Numbered from the stretch's first letter, positions 20,564 to 31,716 are shown. The stretch: DNA of 40,290 nucleotides from Chromera velia (GCA_018398765.1 JAHBMJ010005199.1:31834-72123), one strand, 5' to 3'. The notes: a model not told the origin generated them from the sequence alone. Translations and numbers: made by a program.

Positions 20564-20936
20564 CCGTGTTGGACCGTTTGGATAGAGACGCCACCAGAGC
20601 TGGAGGGGCGAGTATTCCTTCAGTGTCAGTGCAGTCCAGAGAGAGTCAGCGGGAGAAAGCAGGAGCGGCAGCCATTCGCAATTAGGATCTTCCACATGTC
20701 AGCCCTCATGTCGATTCAATGTGCACTTTATCTCTTTTCTCTTCAGAATCTGACATGGATGAATATGCAGTGAGGGAATAAAAAAAAAGAAAGTGTATGA
20801 TATTGCACGGTCAGATGCAACGCTTAAGACAGAGCTGATGAAAGAGTATCGTCTCCCTGCCTTTAATGTCGAAAGAGGTGAATGAAGGAATGCACATGGA
20901 GTTGCCGCTTTCTCCCCTGATGTCGTTCACTCTCTT
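20564..20936 (+). pseudogene. Copia protease region, frameshifted
   Basis: After the gag TGA, a different frame (starting 20563) reads ...DRLDRDAT... and later HVDSMCTLSLFSS. That resembles the retropepsin DSG(C/A)T motif with Met in place of Gly. It contains TAG near 20682 and TAA near 20790, and then coding shifts to the integrase frame. Gag and pol were therefore probably linked by a frameshift or readthrough, now obscured by decay. Confidence 0.5.
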
Positions 20937-22388
20937 TTGTCTTCCCACGTCAAGAAAGTGAGTTTGGAGAAAGACAGTGGTATTGTATATCTGACTGACA
21001 AGAACGGAGAAAAGTTTCCTGCGTTTGTTGAATCCTTTGGGGGGTTGCCAGTCCTCGTCATGAAGGAAGGGCAGGAAGAAATATCTCGTGTCTGGGAGTC
21101 TGCTCACCTGGCAAAAGCAAAGCGGAAGGTACCCTGCCGAGTCCGTTTTGCTGAGCCACTGGTGACAGAAACTTTCCTCTTTAAAAAGGAGAATGGAAAC
21201 AAAAAGATAAAAAAGCCTAAAAAGGCGAAAAAAGAGGAGAAAAGCCAAAGGCTTAGATAGCCCGAGAACGGAAAAAAGAATGAAAATGCAGATAGTGATG
21301 CAAATAGGAAGGAGAAGGAAGGACAGAAGGTTTCTTTTCCAGAGAAAGCAGAGGAAAGGAAGCGTCTTTTGCATCTCTTGCATCACCGATATTCCCATGC
21401 AAGTGGGAAGCGTCTCTTTTCTACCTTGATTGAGAAAGGAATGGATGTCTCTTTGCATGAGTACGATGATGTGCATGATGAATGTCCTGCATGTGTCTTC
21501 GTGAATGCTCGTGTGTGGAAGGTGCCTCGCTCTTCTTCTGATCATATCTCTGCCCCTCAGTCTTTCAATGACGTTGTCTTCCATGATTTGTTCAAATCGA
21601 AGTGCAGGTGGGCAGGGGGATTTGTTTGGGTGTCTGTTCTTATTGATGGAGCGACAAGAAAGATCGATTTGCTACCACTGAAACACAAGTGGCAGGCGGT
21701 CACGCATCTCATTGCATGGACGCGGAAGTACGAGAAGTTGGGGAAAGGAAAGCCGAAAATCGTGTGCTCAGACAATCATGGAGGTGAATTTACTGCCCGC
21801 TCGTATAAACGGTTTTGCAGGCAGGAAGGCATCCATCATGAGTTTGGGGTACCTTACACTCCCGAATCCCAAGGTCGAGTGGAGAGGGTGAACGTTTCAG
21901 TGAAGGCCCTTGTTCGGAAGTTCTTTCTATCTCTCCGTCTTCCATCCTTTCTTTGGCCTTTCTTCCTGCAGGGTGTTGCATAGCAGTTGAACGCGACTGT
22001 GCATTCAGTGACAGGTCTTTCCCCAGATGTTGCTGTATTTGGAAAGGGCTCTGCAGGGGTGTCTCCAGTAATTGTCGGGGACCAAGTGCGCTTTGTTGAT
22101 AAGGCGCCAGGGCATGTGCAGGGATGGGAGCCACGGGGGGAGGTTGGGTTTTTTGGGGATGTTCTCTCGACGAAGGTTGTTTCTGTTGTGTGCAACCGCA
22201 AGGGTAGATAGGTGGGGGTACAACTCCATCCATCTCAGGTCCGTCTCCATCAGTGGATGGGGGAAGAAGGAGCTAATTGCCTTCCCTGTTAGCAGCAGCA
22301 GTCCCACTGTTCAGATTATGAGGAGACGGACGTCCCCAGTTCCGATAACGATGATGATGGGTCCGATTTTGACATGGAGCTCCCTGTC
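20937..22388 (+). pseudogene. Copia integrase, interrupted by TAG codons
   Basis: Would insert element cDNA. The zinc-binding HHCC module is visible (LHHRYSHAS and CPAC, about 21370-21500). The core follows: first Asp in VFHDLF, second in CSDNHGGEF, and Glu in TPESQGRVERVN. All three catalytic acids are present. In-frame TAG occurs at 21258, 21981, 22209 and 22290; the one at 22290 directly precedes CAG CAG CAG, so it is probably a mutated CAG. The one at 21981 falls where integrases have an aromatic residue before the LN motif. The first TGA in frame is at 22389. Confidence 0.85.
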
Positions 22389-24785
22389 TGATGCACTGCG
22401 GTGTAAAGACGGGGGGTGCCTGTCTCCATGGAGTCTTTTGACAAAGATGGAGACGTTTTTAGGGGTGGAGCTGAGCCAGCAGCGCCCGTGAATGAAGGAG
22501 ACGGTTCGGGCCTACCAGTGGAGTTGTTAAAACGAAAGAAGGGGGTGATAACATGAAGAGCAGGGGGTGCCTGGTTTCCCGTACAAGTGATGAGGGAGGG
22601 AAAGAGGCGTATTGACGTGGCTGTTCTTTAACAAAGCCCCCGAACAGGATAGTGGAAGCCGTCTCGTTTAGAGGAGATCGATGACCGCAAGGGTGATGAA
22701 GTGGTTGCCTACTTCCAGTTTGGGGAGGGAATGCAGATCCCTGCCAAGGTGCTCGCACGCGTCGAACTTTGTGGCGGGGGAGAAGGAGCGAGTGGAGATT
22801 TCTCAGAGGAGGGGGGACGGGCGTTTGACTCAGCCGCCTAGGACCCTTCTGTGGAAGCAAAAGAAGACGCCATTCAGTATCCTGACATTCCGAACTCTGA
22901 TTTTGTGCACAGCAACGATAACGATTCGCTCTTTGGAGTGAATGCCCTTGCTCCAGATGCTTCCACCGGTGATCAGCTCAGTTCCACCGGTGAGGGGGGT
23001 GTGGGAAGAGTAAATGAGGAAGTTGAACAGCCAGAGTTTGTTGGGTTTTGTCGTCTGAAACGGAAAGCGCACAGAGAAAAGATGAGAGCCTTTAGAGTGA
23101 AGAGGCAGCAGATGGCTGAGCGGGAGGCAGGAGAGCGTTTCGACAAAGCGCTTTCTCTTGTTTTACGAGTGCAAAAAGCCGCAGCTGCACACAAGCTCGT
23201 ATCTCGAGAAGAGAACTCGATGAAAGGGCACGTTGAGGCAACAGCAGAAGAGATTCGTCAGGAACTCTTCAAGGAGAGTGACGAGAAGGAATTCCGTAGG
23301 TAGAAGGACTGCTTTGTTTTTGTGCTCGATTCTGTGATAGAGACAAGTGAGGCAAGAGCAAAAGGAAAGAAACCACTCACACTCCAGATTGTGCGCACAT
23401 GGAAATTGAAGAATGGAGAGAGGATAGCCAAGAGTAGACTTGTCGTCAGGGGGTTTGAGGATAAAAGGAAGTTTGTGGAAACGTATTCGGGGACTGCCAA
23501 TTCCGGGCTTGTGAGGGCCTCCATTGTGTGGGCTCTGACGAGAGGGTTGAAAGCAGCCAAGTCGGATGTCTCCACTGCACTTTTGCAGTGCCTCTATAAG
23601 GACGAGGACATTTAGTTGTCTCTCCCCTCTGACCTTCCTTTCCATATCATCCCAGAGCTGCGAGCAGGCCTTGTGATAAAAATCTAAAGGGCTGCCTACA
23701 GGTTGAAAGACGCTCCCAGAAGGTATATGAAGTTCTTCAAAGAAGTCGTGGCAGCAAAGGAGGGATGGGCAGAGATAGCAGAAAGCATTCTTGTCAAGAA
23801 AGATAGAAAGGGAGATGCGTGTGGTCTTCTGTTAATGTATGTCGATAACTTGTTTCTCTTTGTGTCAGATGTATATGGGGAAGTCAGAAAGTTGCAGAAG
23901 CACATTCAGATGGATGATCCGGAGGTGATGGATGATGGTGAGTTGCATGCGTACACAAGTATGTCTGTGCGTATGGTTGGTTCCACCATGTTGTGGGATC
24001 AGGGTCAGTATGCTGCGTCTCTTGTTCTGGGAGGGGAGGGAGAGATAAAGAAAACAGTCAAGCTGACAGACAAAGATCTCCTTGTGTCAGCAGACGAAGA
24101 GATCGACATGTCTCTTCAAGAGTAGCATCAAAAGAAAGTCGGGAAGCTCGGTTGGTTGGTGAAGAGTCAGCCACATCTTTCTTTCCTATTTTCTGCTCTC
24201 TCGAAGAACAACTCTCGTCCGTCTGTTTATTTCCTTTATACGGTTGACAAAGCCTAGGACAAAGCACTTGCTTATGCTCAGCAGACGTATCGTGCTCTTG
24301 AGTTGAAGGGATTGAAGGAAGGAGAGCATCCTGTCTTGGTGGGGTGGGTCGATGCATCCTACAAGTTGTCAGAGAAGACAGGGAGGAAGGGACTTAAATT
24401 CCAGATTGTGAGTCAGTCTGCCTTGAAGGACTTTTGTGCGCTTAGGTACGTGAATACGGTTGCATGGAGGTCGAAAGGAGAAGGCAGGAAGCTTGACAGT
24501 ACCACTGTAGCTGAGCTTCTGGCTCTGAGAGATGGATGCAAGGAAGCATACTGGTACAGGGATTTATTGAAGAAACTGTTCGGGTATAAGATTCCTGTTA
24601 TAATGGTGAGTGATTCTCAGTCACTCATGTTTCAACTCGTGAGTGGCCAGTCCATGAGTGAGCCTCAATTTCAGGGGGAGCTTGATTACACTCGTAAAAT
24701 GATCAAAGAGTTGAACGCAAATATGAAGTGGGTGCCTACAAGATCTCAGTATACCGACAGACAGACTAAATTCCTGCATGTATGA
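22389..24785 (+). pseudogene. Copia reverse transcriptase and RNase H, interrupted
   Basis: The same frame as integrase continues to TGA 24783. Breaks are TGA 22389 and 22554, TAA 22404, 22629 and 23685, and TAG 22650, 22839, 23301, 23613, 24123 and 24255. RT blocks: [34 protein letters not shown] (family: YGLKQAPR, so Gly is Arg), and the catalytic box YVDN at 23838-23849 where YVDD is expected. RNase H: WVDASYK (Asp), VAELLALRDG (Glu) and VSDSQSL (Asp), all intact. TAG 23613 (DEDI-stop-LSLP) aligns with an aromatic position. The 22389-22850 stretch is a low-complexity acidic linker between IN and RT. Confidence 0.85.
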
Positions 24786-24853
24786 GTTGCCTGCTCTGCC
24801 TCTTGCATAGATTGATTCATGTGTTTGATGTATGCCAATCCATGGGGGGTGAT

Positions 24854-25137
24854 TATGAAGTTAAGCAGGCATGCATGCGATCGGGAGACGGCGCGCGCCG
24901 GGACTGATATGCCCTGGCCGGGCCCGGGATGCACGGCTCACTCGGATTCATGTTGCAGAGTCGAATTAATTGCATCCGATTGATCGTTTAAGATTGACTG
25001 ACCTTTACACAGAAGTTGGAATCAGTTGATCATTCTGACTTCCTTGACTGACAGACTTTCCTATAAAGTAAATGTCCCTTCCCTGATCGTAGCCTAAGCC
25101 TCCTATATTCTACATTCTTATCCCTACTTGTCCCCCA
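24854..25137 (+). repeat. Right (3') LTR of the copia element
   Basis: Starts TATGAAGTTAAGCAGG and ends TTGTCCCCCA. It matches the left LTR over its whole length, with many C/T and G/A differences and an extra segment near the end (TTATCCCTACTT). The inverted repeat at 25012-25022/25032-25042 has two changes but still pairs fully in RNA through two G-U pairs. Confidence 0.88.
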
Positions 25138-25573
25138 AAAGAAGAGTATGTATCAAAGTGGGGTCATGAAAAAATCATGTCATTTTTTTAAGATCCTTAA
25201 TTTCATATCACGTCCGTTTTATATGGCCCGGCCTCTGTATGGGCAACTGCGCCGCCGCATGCAGCCGCATATGCAGCGCGCGTGCGCCCGCGGCGTGCCG
25301 CGAGGGCCCGGGGGGAGAAACAATGCCGAGTCGATCTTGCACGCACAGTCTCATGGCGTATCTTGCAGTTGAATCAGTTTCCCTGCTTATTCGCTCCCCC
25401 GGCTGCAGGTCCTCTCAGAATTGGAGTCAGACAGAGAGTTAACTGCAGTATTTGTGTGCCTGGAAGTATTTGATATCTTATTTGTCGGTCTGTCTGCCTG
25501 ATACCTGTGCAGTACTTTCTTGCAGCATCTTAAGACCGCTGCGTCTCTCCCGTCTCCGATCGGGACAGAAGAC
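25138..25573. other. Upstream region of the BPI-like gene
   Basis: Begins at the copia LTR edge. It has an AT-rich patch (25160-25225), then a strongly GC-rich patch with GCATGCAGC/GCATATGC words (25250-25320). No convincing upstream exon is seen; the sequence before the ATG at 25574 would be 5' leader. Confidence 0.4.
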
Positions 25574-26410
25574 ATGGCACCCTCCCCGTTCTTCCTCTTT
25601 CTGCTTTCTGTTGGGGTGTCAGGCCATCGCCTGTCTAGCACTGGTGGACCCTACCAGGACCCTGCATGTGATGCTTTCTGTTTGGCGAGAGATGCTGGTT
25701 CCGGCTTAGTCCACGGGATAGCGCCTGCATGCCATGCGGATAACACTTGTGAGAAGCAGTGTCCCGATGCATCCTGTGCAATCCCGTGGAGCGAAGGGAA
25801 TCCGTGCACCCAACACCAGAAGGTGTGCTGCTGTAAGGAGCTGGGCCGCACTCCGCCGAAGGTTGTTGACGGATGCGACGCTTACTGTGAGGGTGTTGGG
25901 GGACCAGCAGCAAAAGGAAAGGGAGACGGAATTGTGATCGGCACAGCCCCGATGTGTGGCGCAAGCTGCAGTGGGGACTGCCCGTACAGGGGATGTAAAA
26001 ACTGGTCTTTCGAGTCTCGTTGCGGCAACCTCGGAGGAACCAAGGCAAGTGCAGAAAAAAAAGAAGTGCCGTTGAGGGGGGGAGACAAAACAGAGAAAAG
26101 TAGAGAGAGCAGTTGCCCCGTACAGCTCGACATTCTTTCCTTGACGGTCAAGAATTCCGCAGGTGTAGTTGTGTGGTAGAGTTCTATGAATCAATTATCT
26201 GGGAGACCATAAAGGTCGGCAGTGATGTTAGGACGGCACTCAATATTACTTCACGAGTCAATGCCTTCATACTCTCTTTCTCTATGTGAGTGTGTACCTG
26301 TGAAAGTGCAAAAAGGAAAACCCTGTACAGTCTTTTTCTGACCATCCAAATTGCACTCTTTCCTGCTCGTAGCTGCAAAGCCTTCTCCCTCTCTCTCTCT
26401 CCCTCTCTCT

Positions 26411-26495
<85 letters not shown>

Positions 26496-26886
26496 CGTAC
26501 AGGTCTGTTGCTGTTCCAGGGCGGCAGATGACGACCCCCCCTCCTCCAACGGTCGGGCCGCTCTGAAGTCCTCTGTGGCTCTTTTTGTTCCAGGAGACCT
26601 TCTGCAGGAGTCCCTGGAGACGGCCACGCAGCCTGCGCAGGCCCTCATAGGAGATATTCTGAAGAACATGACATTCGAGGGGGACTACGAGAAACTCCAC
26701 TGGAAAGTGGGGAACATTCGACTGGGGGAGGGTTTCGAGGTGAGTGAGTGAGTGACTGAGCGGCTCAGTACACTTTGCTGGTACACTTTGCTGCCACTAT
26801 CTGAAGCCCTCTTTTCTCCTTTTCTCTTTCTCCCCTCTCCCTACCTCAACCTCCCGCGCCCCCTCTCTCTATCCGTATCCACACCT

Positions 26887-26969
<83 letters not shown>

Positions 26970-29900
26970 CAATATATTAGAAATGAATCCATCCCATATG
27001 TTTTTCTCTTTTCAGGTGAAATCCTGGGACGTGCAGATCCAGCAGAGCTTCATCTCCATCGCTGTCATTGCCAACCTCCAGGCATCGGCAGGCATCACCC
27101 TGAGTGCTTGCAAGCCTGGCGCTATGATTTCGCTGGGTGGAAAAGACTTGATGGTCTACCTCCGCCTGGACTTGAACTCCCTTCGGGTGAACACCGAATT
27201 CTCCGGCTATTCCTTCAAATTCTGGTACTTCGGCGGCCCAGATGACGAGTGTGCGAAGACAATCAACGCAGCGGGGATTCTCGGAAGCCCGACTATTCTC
27301 ACAACCATCAGGGACACCTTCAGAAAGAACGTGACTGAGTTGGTCAACACGCAGATTGCAGAGCAGCGGGAGGCACTGAAAGATCTGCCTGTCGCGGGTA
27401 TTCACCTCAAGGTGTGTCTGTCAGCACATTGTCATCGCTGCTGCGTAAAGGGAGAATTGAATGTCTGCATTGAACTGTGCTTATTCAACAAAAGAGGCTG
27501 CATGTGATAGTGTATTATGAAACAAGGCATGCCTTCTGATCAGCTTGCCAGCGAAATGGCCTCTTGATGGGTCAAATTCACAGTTCTGTCTGTCTGCATC
27601 TCAGCACGTACATTTTCATTGACGTCCGTGAACTCCCGAGGGGATTCTACACACATTTATTCACGCACAGACCATGATGAGATGCAACAAAAAACTTGCT
27701 TGTGTATCCCCCCCGCCTGTGCCATGCCAGGTTGAGCCCTCTGTGAGTACACAGAGGACGACTAAGATTGGAGATCTCTTTGCGGCGCACGTCAACGGAG
27801 TTGTGAAGGACCCTGCGTCCAAATGCATATCTTGGCAGGGTCGCTCCAACATGTGTGCTGTCGATACAGCGTCTCGGCTGAAGAAAGGTCAGACAAAAGA
27901 GAAGAGAAATCATACCTTAATTCCTTCTGAGATGCTAGAAAAACCGCATGCAATCATGAAAGTATCGGTAGCGCTGTACAGAAGTGGTATCGAGACATTG
28001 AAGAAAAGCCATTCGGCCATGTGCATAAACTAAGGGACCGACAGATGCTATTAATTTCCTCTCTCATCCGATCGCGTCGTTTTCCGTGAACCGCCTCAGC
28101 CCCTCTGCTCCCGTTCATACCTGCCACCTCCACCCAGCCGCTTTCTTTCGGCCCCCGTTGCCTCATGCCTACATCCCTCGTTTTTTTCTTTCCTGTTTTC
28201 ATTTCTCTTCTTCATTCCCACCGATACCCCCCACACGTCAGCCCCGCTTTCCCTGTCGCTCTCTCTCAGGAAAGACAAATCTGGCAGTCGCTCTGAACGA
28301 CTCGCTCCTGAACTCCCTTCTCTGCAACCTGGCTGCGGTCAAGTCTAGTGGCGGAGACTCCCCCATTCCCCCCATGCCTGTATCTGAGATCTGCTGGTGG
28401 CCCGCGTTCTGGTGGACTTGCATGTGGACGGTGCGCCTGCATGATATCTTTCTTCCCATCAGACTAGCTATATTGTGTGTGTGCTCGAGTATTCTGCATG
28501 ATAGACATGCACATAGACGCTGGGCCTGCCTGCCCGCCTGAGGTGTTGCTTGCTTGACCTGTGTGTGAGTTGAGTCTCCACAGAATGAATCCGTACGCAA
28601 ACATGATTTCAGTGATGCTGTGTTTGCTTTTGCATTTTCATGTATGCACTTTGGTGATTCGAAAAAGGAGCTTCAAACGTCACGAGAACTTCTCTCCGTG
28701 CCTTCCGCTAGATGTCTCCTTCCCATGTTTCACCCCCCTTTTCTGCCTCCTCGAAATTTCTTTCTCTTTTATATTGTGCACACACAGCCACGCATGCATG
28801 TCCACATGCGCGGATTCTTCATGCATGCAGGTGACGCGGGACGTGACGGCGATCCTGAGCCTGAATGACAAGCCGCAGCCGGAGATAACCACCAAGACCG
28901 GCAAAGGGTCTTGGTTGGAAGCCTCGGTCGACATTCAGTTCCAGGCTCCCTCGGTCCGTCAGCCAGACTGGTCCAGCAACAAAAAGATCTGTTGATCAAA
29001 CAATTGAGAGTCAAAAGACAAGAATCAGAAATGAGGTATAGAAAGAGAGAGAGAGAGGGGCACTTTTGAGGTCGAGAGATTCATCCGTCACGAGGAGTCA
29101 GTCGGTCGACTGGTCAGATTTGAAGGGTCACAGCAAGCACCACAGATAAATAACAAGGGCTTGCAGACCCCCGTCTCTCTAGTCAATGTGTCACTTGAAA
29201 GTAAGAGAACCCCTGATACTTCCTACACACCGAATAATGGAAATCCTGCCGTGAGCAACAGATGACAGTCACACAGCGATTCCGACACGCGCAGAAGCGG
29301 CTATCGGAAAGAGAAGAAAGAATGCCCATACACGCTTGCATGCATGTATGTTGACCGCATACGTGTGTGCGTGCATGCAGAGGTCAACAGGGAAGAACAT
29401 GACGATGTTTATCGTTCGTCTCCCCATCAACGGATCCTTCGAAGTACACCTCTCCGACACCGACCTGGAGGCCTCGATGAGCTTCGAGGAGGCACCCAGG
29501 ATTGAGGTTCTCGAGACAAACGTTGGAAGTATCGGGGAGGGCGTGCTGAATTGGTTCCTCAAATTGTTCAAGGTCAGACGCACGCAGGTACACGATGACT
29601 CCCACGAAACCAGGGAACATCGCACACACACAGAGGGGGAGAGGGCAAAGGAGGAGAAGGAAAGACAAGGAGATTCTGCAGCAGAAAAGAACTGAAAACT
29701 TGTGCGCCGATTTCCGGATGTCTCACTCACTCAGTCTTTTCTCGATACTCGCCTTCCTTCTTCTGTTTGACGTTTGAGTGTCTTTCTTTTCTGCAGTCCA
29801 CCCTTCAGTCCTACATCAACGGGTGGCTCCGCGACAATTTGAAGATTCCGGCGCCGAAGGGAATGGTCGTCAAGGACAAAAACAGAGAACTTGTGGCGGG

Positions 29901-30466
29901 AGACGGTTGTTGGTTTCTGGCCACCAAGATTTCACTCGACTTTTCCGACTACAATCTGCAGCTAGGGAACGTCAGCACTGCAAGCATGACTCCTTCGTCT
30001 GAGGAGGACACATCGTCATACGCAACCCCCTCCCCTGAAAGCGAGCCTCCAACAGGGCTGCCGTTGTCCCCACCTGAAGCCTCAGCACCTACCAGAGTGC
30101 CAACTTCATCGCGGTCATCCGCCCTCGAGCCCCCCACAGGGCCGCCACCGTCTCCTACACCCGAATCTCCCTCATCAGCAGCAGCCCTGGCTCCGACTGG
30201 GCCCCCGGCATCTTCTCCTGCTGAGGTGGGGGGGAATGCGGCTCCTTCCCCCCCTCTGGCGCCTGCAAGAGTAAGTCTGCTGGAGGGGGGGGCGATAGGG
30301 GGCGACAGATGATGGAGTCTCTCTTGGAGCGGAAACGGCTGGGGCTCTCCTGTTCTCTTCGGAGCCGCATGCTGAGAATTATTTCGGGGCTCCTCTTGCT
30401 CTGGAACAACGGGGCCGCGGGAATGGTGTCTCTCCGCAGACAGCACTGCTCAGCGCAGACGTCTGA
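25574..30466 (+). CDS. Secreted BPI/LBP-like (TULIP) protein with twin Cys repeats, 9 exons, about 754 aa
   Basis: Exons: 25574-26162, 26594-26739, 27016-27411, 27731-27887, 28270-28430, 28831-28953, 29381-29572, 29797-30270, 30440-30466; all introns are GT...AG and phases join. Residues 1-18 are a signal peptide. Two repeats follow (C32-C87 and C101-C150), each CDA(F/Y)C...G(L/I)V.G.APxC.A.C...CP. Exons 2-8 resemble a lipid-binding BPI/LBP protein: amphipathic strands (KVGNIRLGEGFEVKSWDV), a DLFAAHVNGVVKD helix, and NDSLLNSLLCNL, like the C-barrel start. Exon 8 ends in a Pro/Ser/Thr-rich tail like a mucin stalk; the last exon adds TALLSADV and TGA. A likely role is binding lipid or bacterial surface molecules outside the cell. 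The last intron (GTAAGT donor at 30271) and the exon 6 donor (GTCCGT) are inferred; without the last intron the frame stops at 30312. Confidence 0.65.
26388..26491. repeat. (CT)n(GT)n tract in intron 1 of the BPI-like gene
   Basis: CT repeats followed by GT repeats with rare TTTG interruptions, in the 3' half of the intron. Confidence 0.95.
26891..26967. repeat. (CT)n(GT)n tract in intron 2 of the BPI-like gene
   Basis: The same CT-then-GT order as in the previous intron and also upstream of the acceptor. Confidence 0.95.
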
Positions 30467-31440
30467 CGGATGATGCCTCCACTTTACCGGCCTTGAAAGG
30501 CTTTTACGTGCACGTGTGAACATATGCAGGCCAAAGTCATTTAAGGTGATACAGTAAGCAACAGTAAGAACGAAGCTGACGAAATATCATATCGATTCAT
30601 ATTCTTACATATTCCTATAGTTACCTATAATCATAACAATATCTAGTTAACATTCTCATCGATAATAATGAATAGTCCACTAAGTTTAACAATGAGAGTG
30701 GTTAAGAATAATATTTAGAATCTAATTTTAGATAGGTTAATTTGTAGGTTGATTCATAATTTCATATATAAACCTACACAAAAGGTTGAAGTGATCAATC
30801 AATTCAATTTTACTTTTAAGAAAGGAATCAATATTATTGAACACCGTCAGATCACGTATTATGAGTTAAAATTTTCCCTACAAAATTCTTTGAAGAAAAT
30901 GTATTTAGAGTCTAAGTCGGCAGTACGTGCTGGGACGTTTTTGGGGTCTGCCGTTACGGTTACTAAAGCCGTCCGGCCCCTGGGATCTGCCTGGCAGGGC
31001 AGCTAGGGCGGGCCGTTGGGCCAAGTGGGCCGTGCGGCCCGCGGCTCGGCAAGAGGGTGGTGCATGTACGCGCGTGAGGTGATGATCCCCTGGCCATGGA
31101 TGGCCATGGTGATCGAGTCATTTCGATTTTTGAAAAAAAAAATTGAGGACTGCCAAAATCTGCCAAATCATTCTCCCGAAAATTCGGTCGAGCGCGTCGC
31201 GACTCATCGAACCTCTCCCACAGTCCCTCCACAAAGTGTCCACAGGAACCCTCTCCCTCTTCGCTCTGCAGCCTTTTTGAGGATCTGGCAGCGTTTTGAG
31301 AAGGGGTTTGTGTGTCTCCTGTGGCCTGACCTTTGCGCCTCCCCTCCGTCTCCTTTTCCGTTCCACCCCATCGTTCTTTCCTCTCCACCCTGCATGAATT
31401 CTTTGTGAGAGCCTTCTCTCTCGCGCTTATTTCTGTCGGC
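30467..31440. other. AT-rich island and GC-rich flank, no assured gene
   Basis: Positions 30540-30900 are strongly AT-rich. An open frame without ATG (30749-31006, about 85 codons: KVEVINQFNF...YLESKSAVRAG) runs from AT-rich DNA into a GC-rich stretch (30940-31070 with GGCC-rich words). I recognise no family; it may be an exon, an element fragment or transferred organelle DNA. Positions 31120-31440 are unique sequence with no clear gene. Confidence 0.35.
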
Positions 31441-31524
31441 TGATCGGTGGTCATCTTTTACCAAAGATGGCACCTAGAGAAAGAACAAAAAACAAACACG
31501 AGTAGCCGAGGAGACTGCTTGCAT

Positions 31525-31716
31525 ATGACGCGAGAGCAGGTGGAGTGGCTATGCAAGGTACGGCAAAAAAAGAACGGGAGAGAGCCGGCCCATCGGTTCG
31601 TCTGTCTCCTTGTCTTTTGTCTGGCAGCTGTACGTGAAGCCGCTCCGTGTGGGCCAACACCACAACCACTGCTACTACTACCACAACCACCACGACCGAC
31701 CCCCCGTCGTCTCAAG
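31525..31716 (+). CDS. Weak two-exon candidate inside the duplication region
   Basis: ATG at 31525 reads MTREQVEWLCK to a GTACGG donor at 31558. An acceptor CTGGCAG at 31627 opens LYVKPLRVGQHH..., His/Tyr-rich, to a possible GTCATT donor at 31717. Later exons cannot be chained with confidence. It may be a real disordered protein or chance. Confidence 0.15.

Larger units (their letters stand above)
19173..25137 (+). mobile_element. Ty1/copia LTR retrotransposon, degenerate
   Basis: Two direct LTRs (19173-19443 and 24854-25137) enclose gag, then integrase, then RT and RNase H, the order diagnostic of Ty1/copia. A purine tract GGGGGGTGA (24844-24852) sits just before the right LTR. The LTRs are visibly diverged, mostly by transitions, so the insertion is old. 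No matching target-site duplication is seen (TAGTT left, AAAGA right). The coding part has many in-frame TAG, fewer TAA and two TGA. Confidence 0.92.

Noticed and set aside
19922-20695. A 257-codon minus-strand open frame over gag
   Set aside because: Shadow of the gag coding strand, which shows the zinc-knuckle spacing and element order.
20811-21584. A 257-codon minus-strand open frame over the integrase start
   Set aside because: The plus strand carries the integrase HHCC and the start of the catalytic core; the minus frame has no recognisable motif.
26290-26593. Open frame rich in Val/Cys before exon 2 of the BPI-like gene
   Set aside because: Translation of the (CT)n(GT)n intron tract; the phase-1 splice 26162/26594 explains the gene better.
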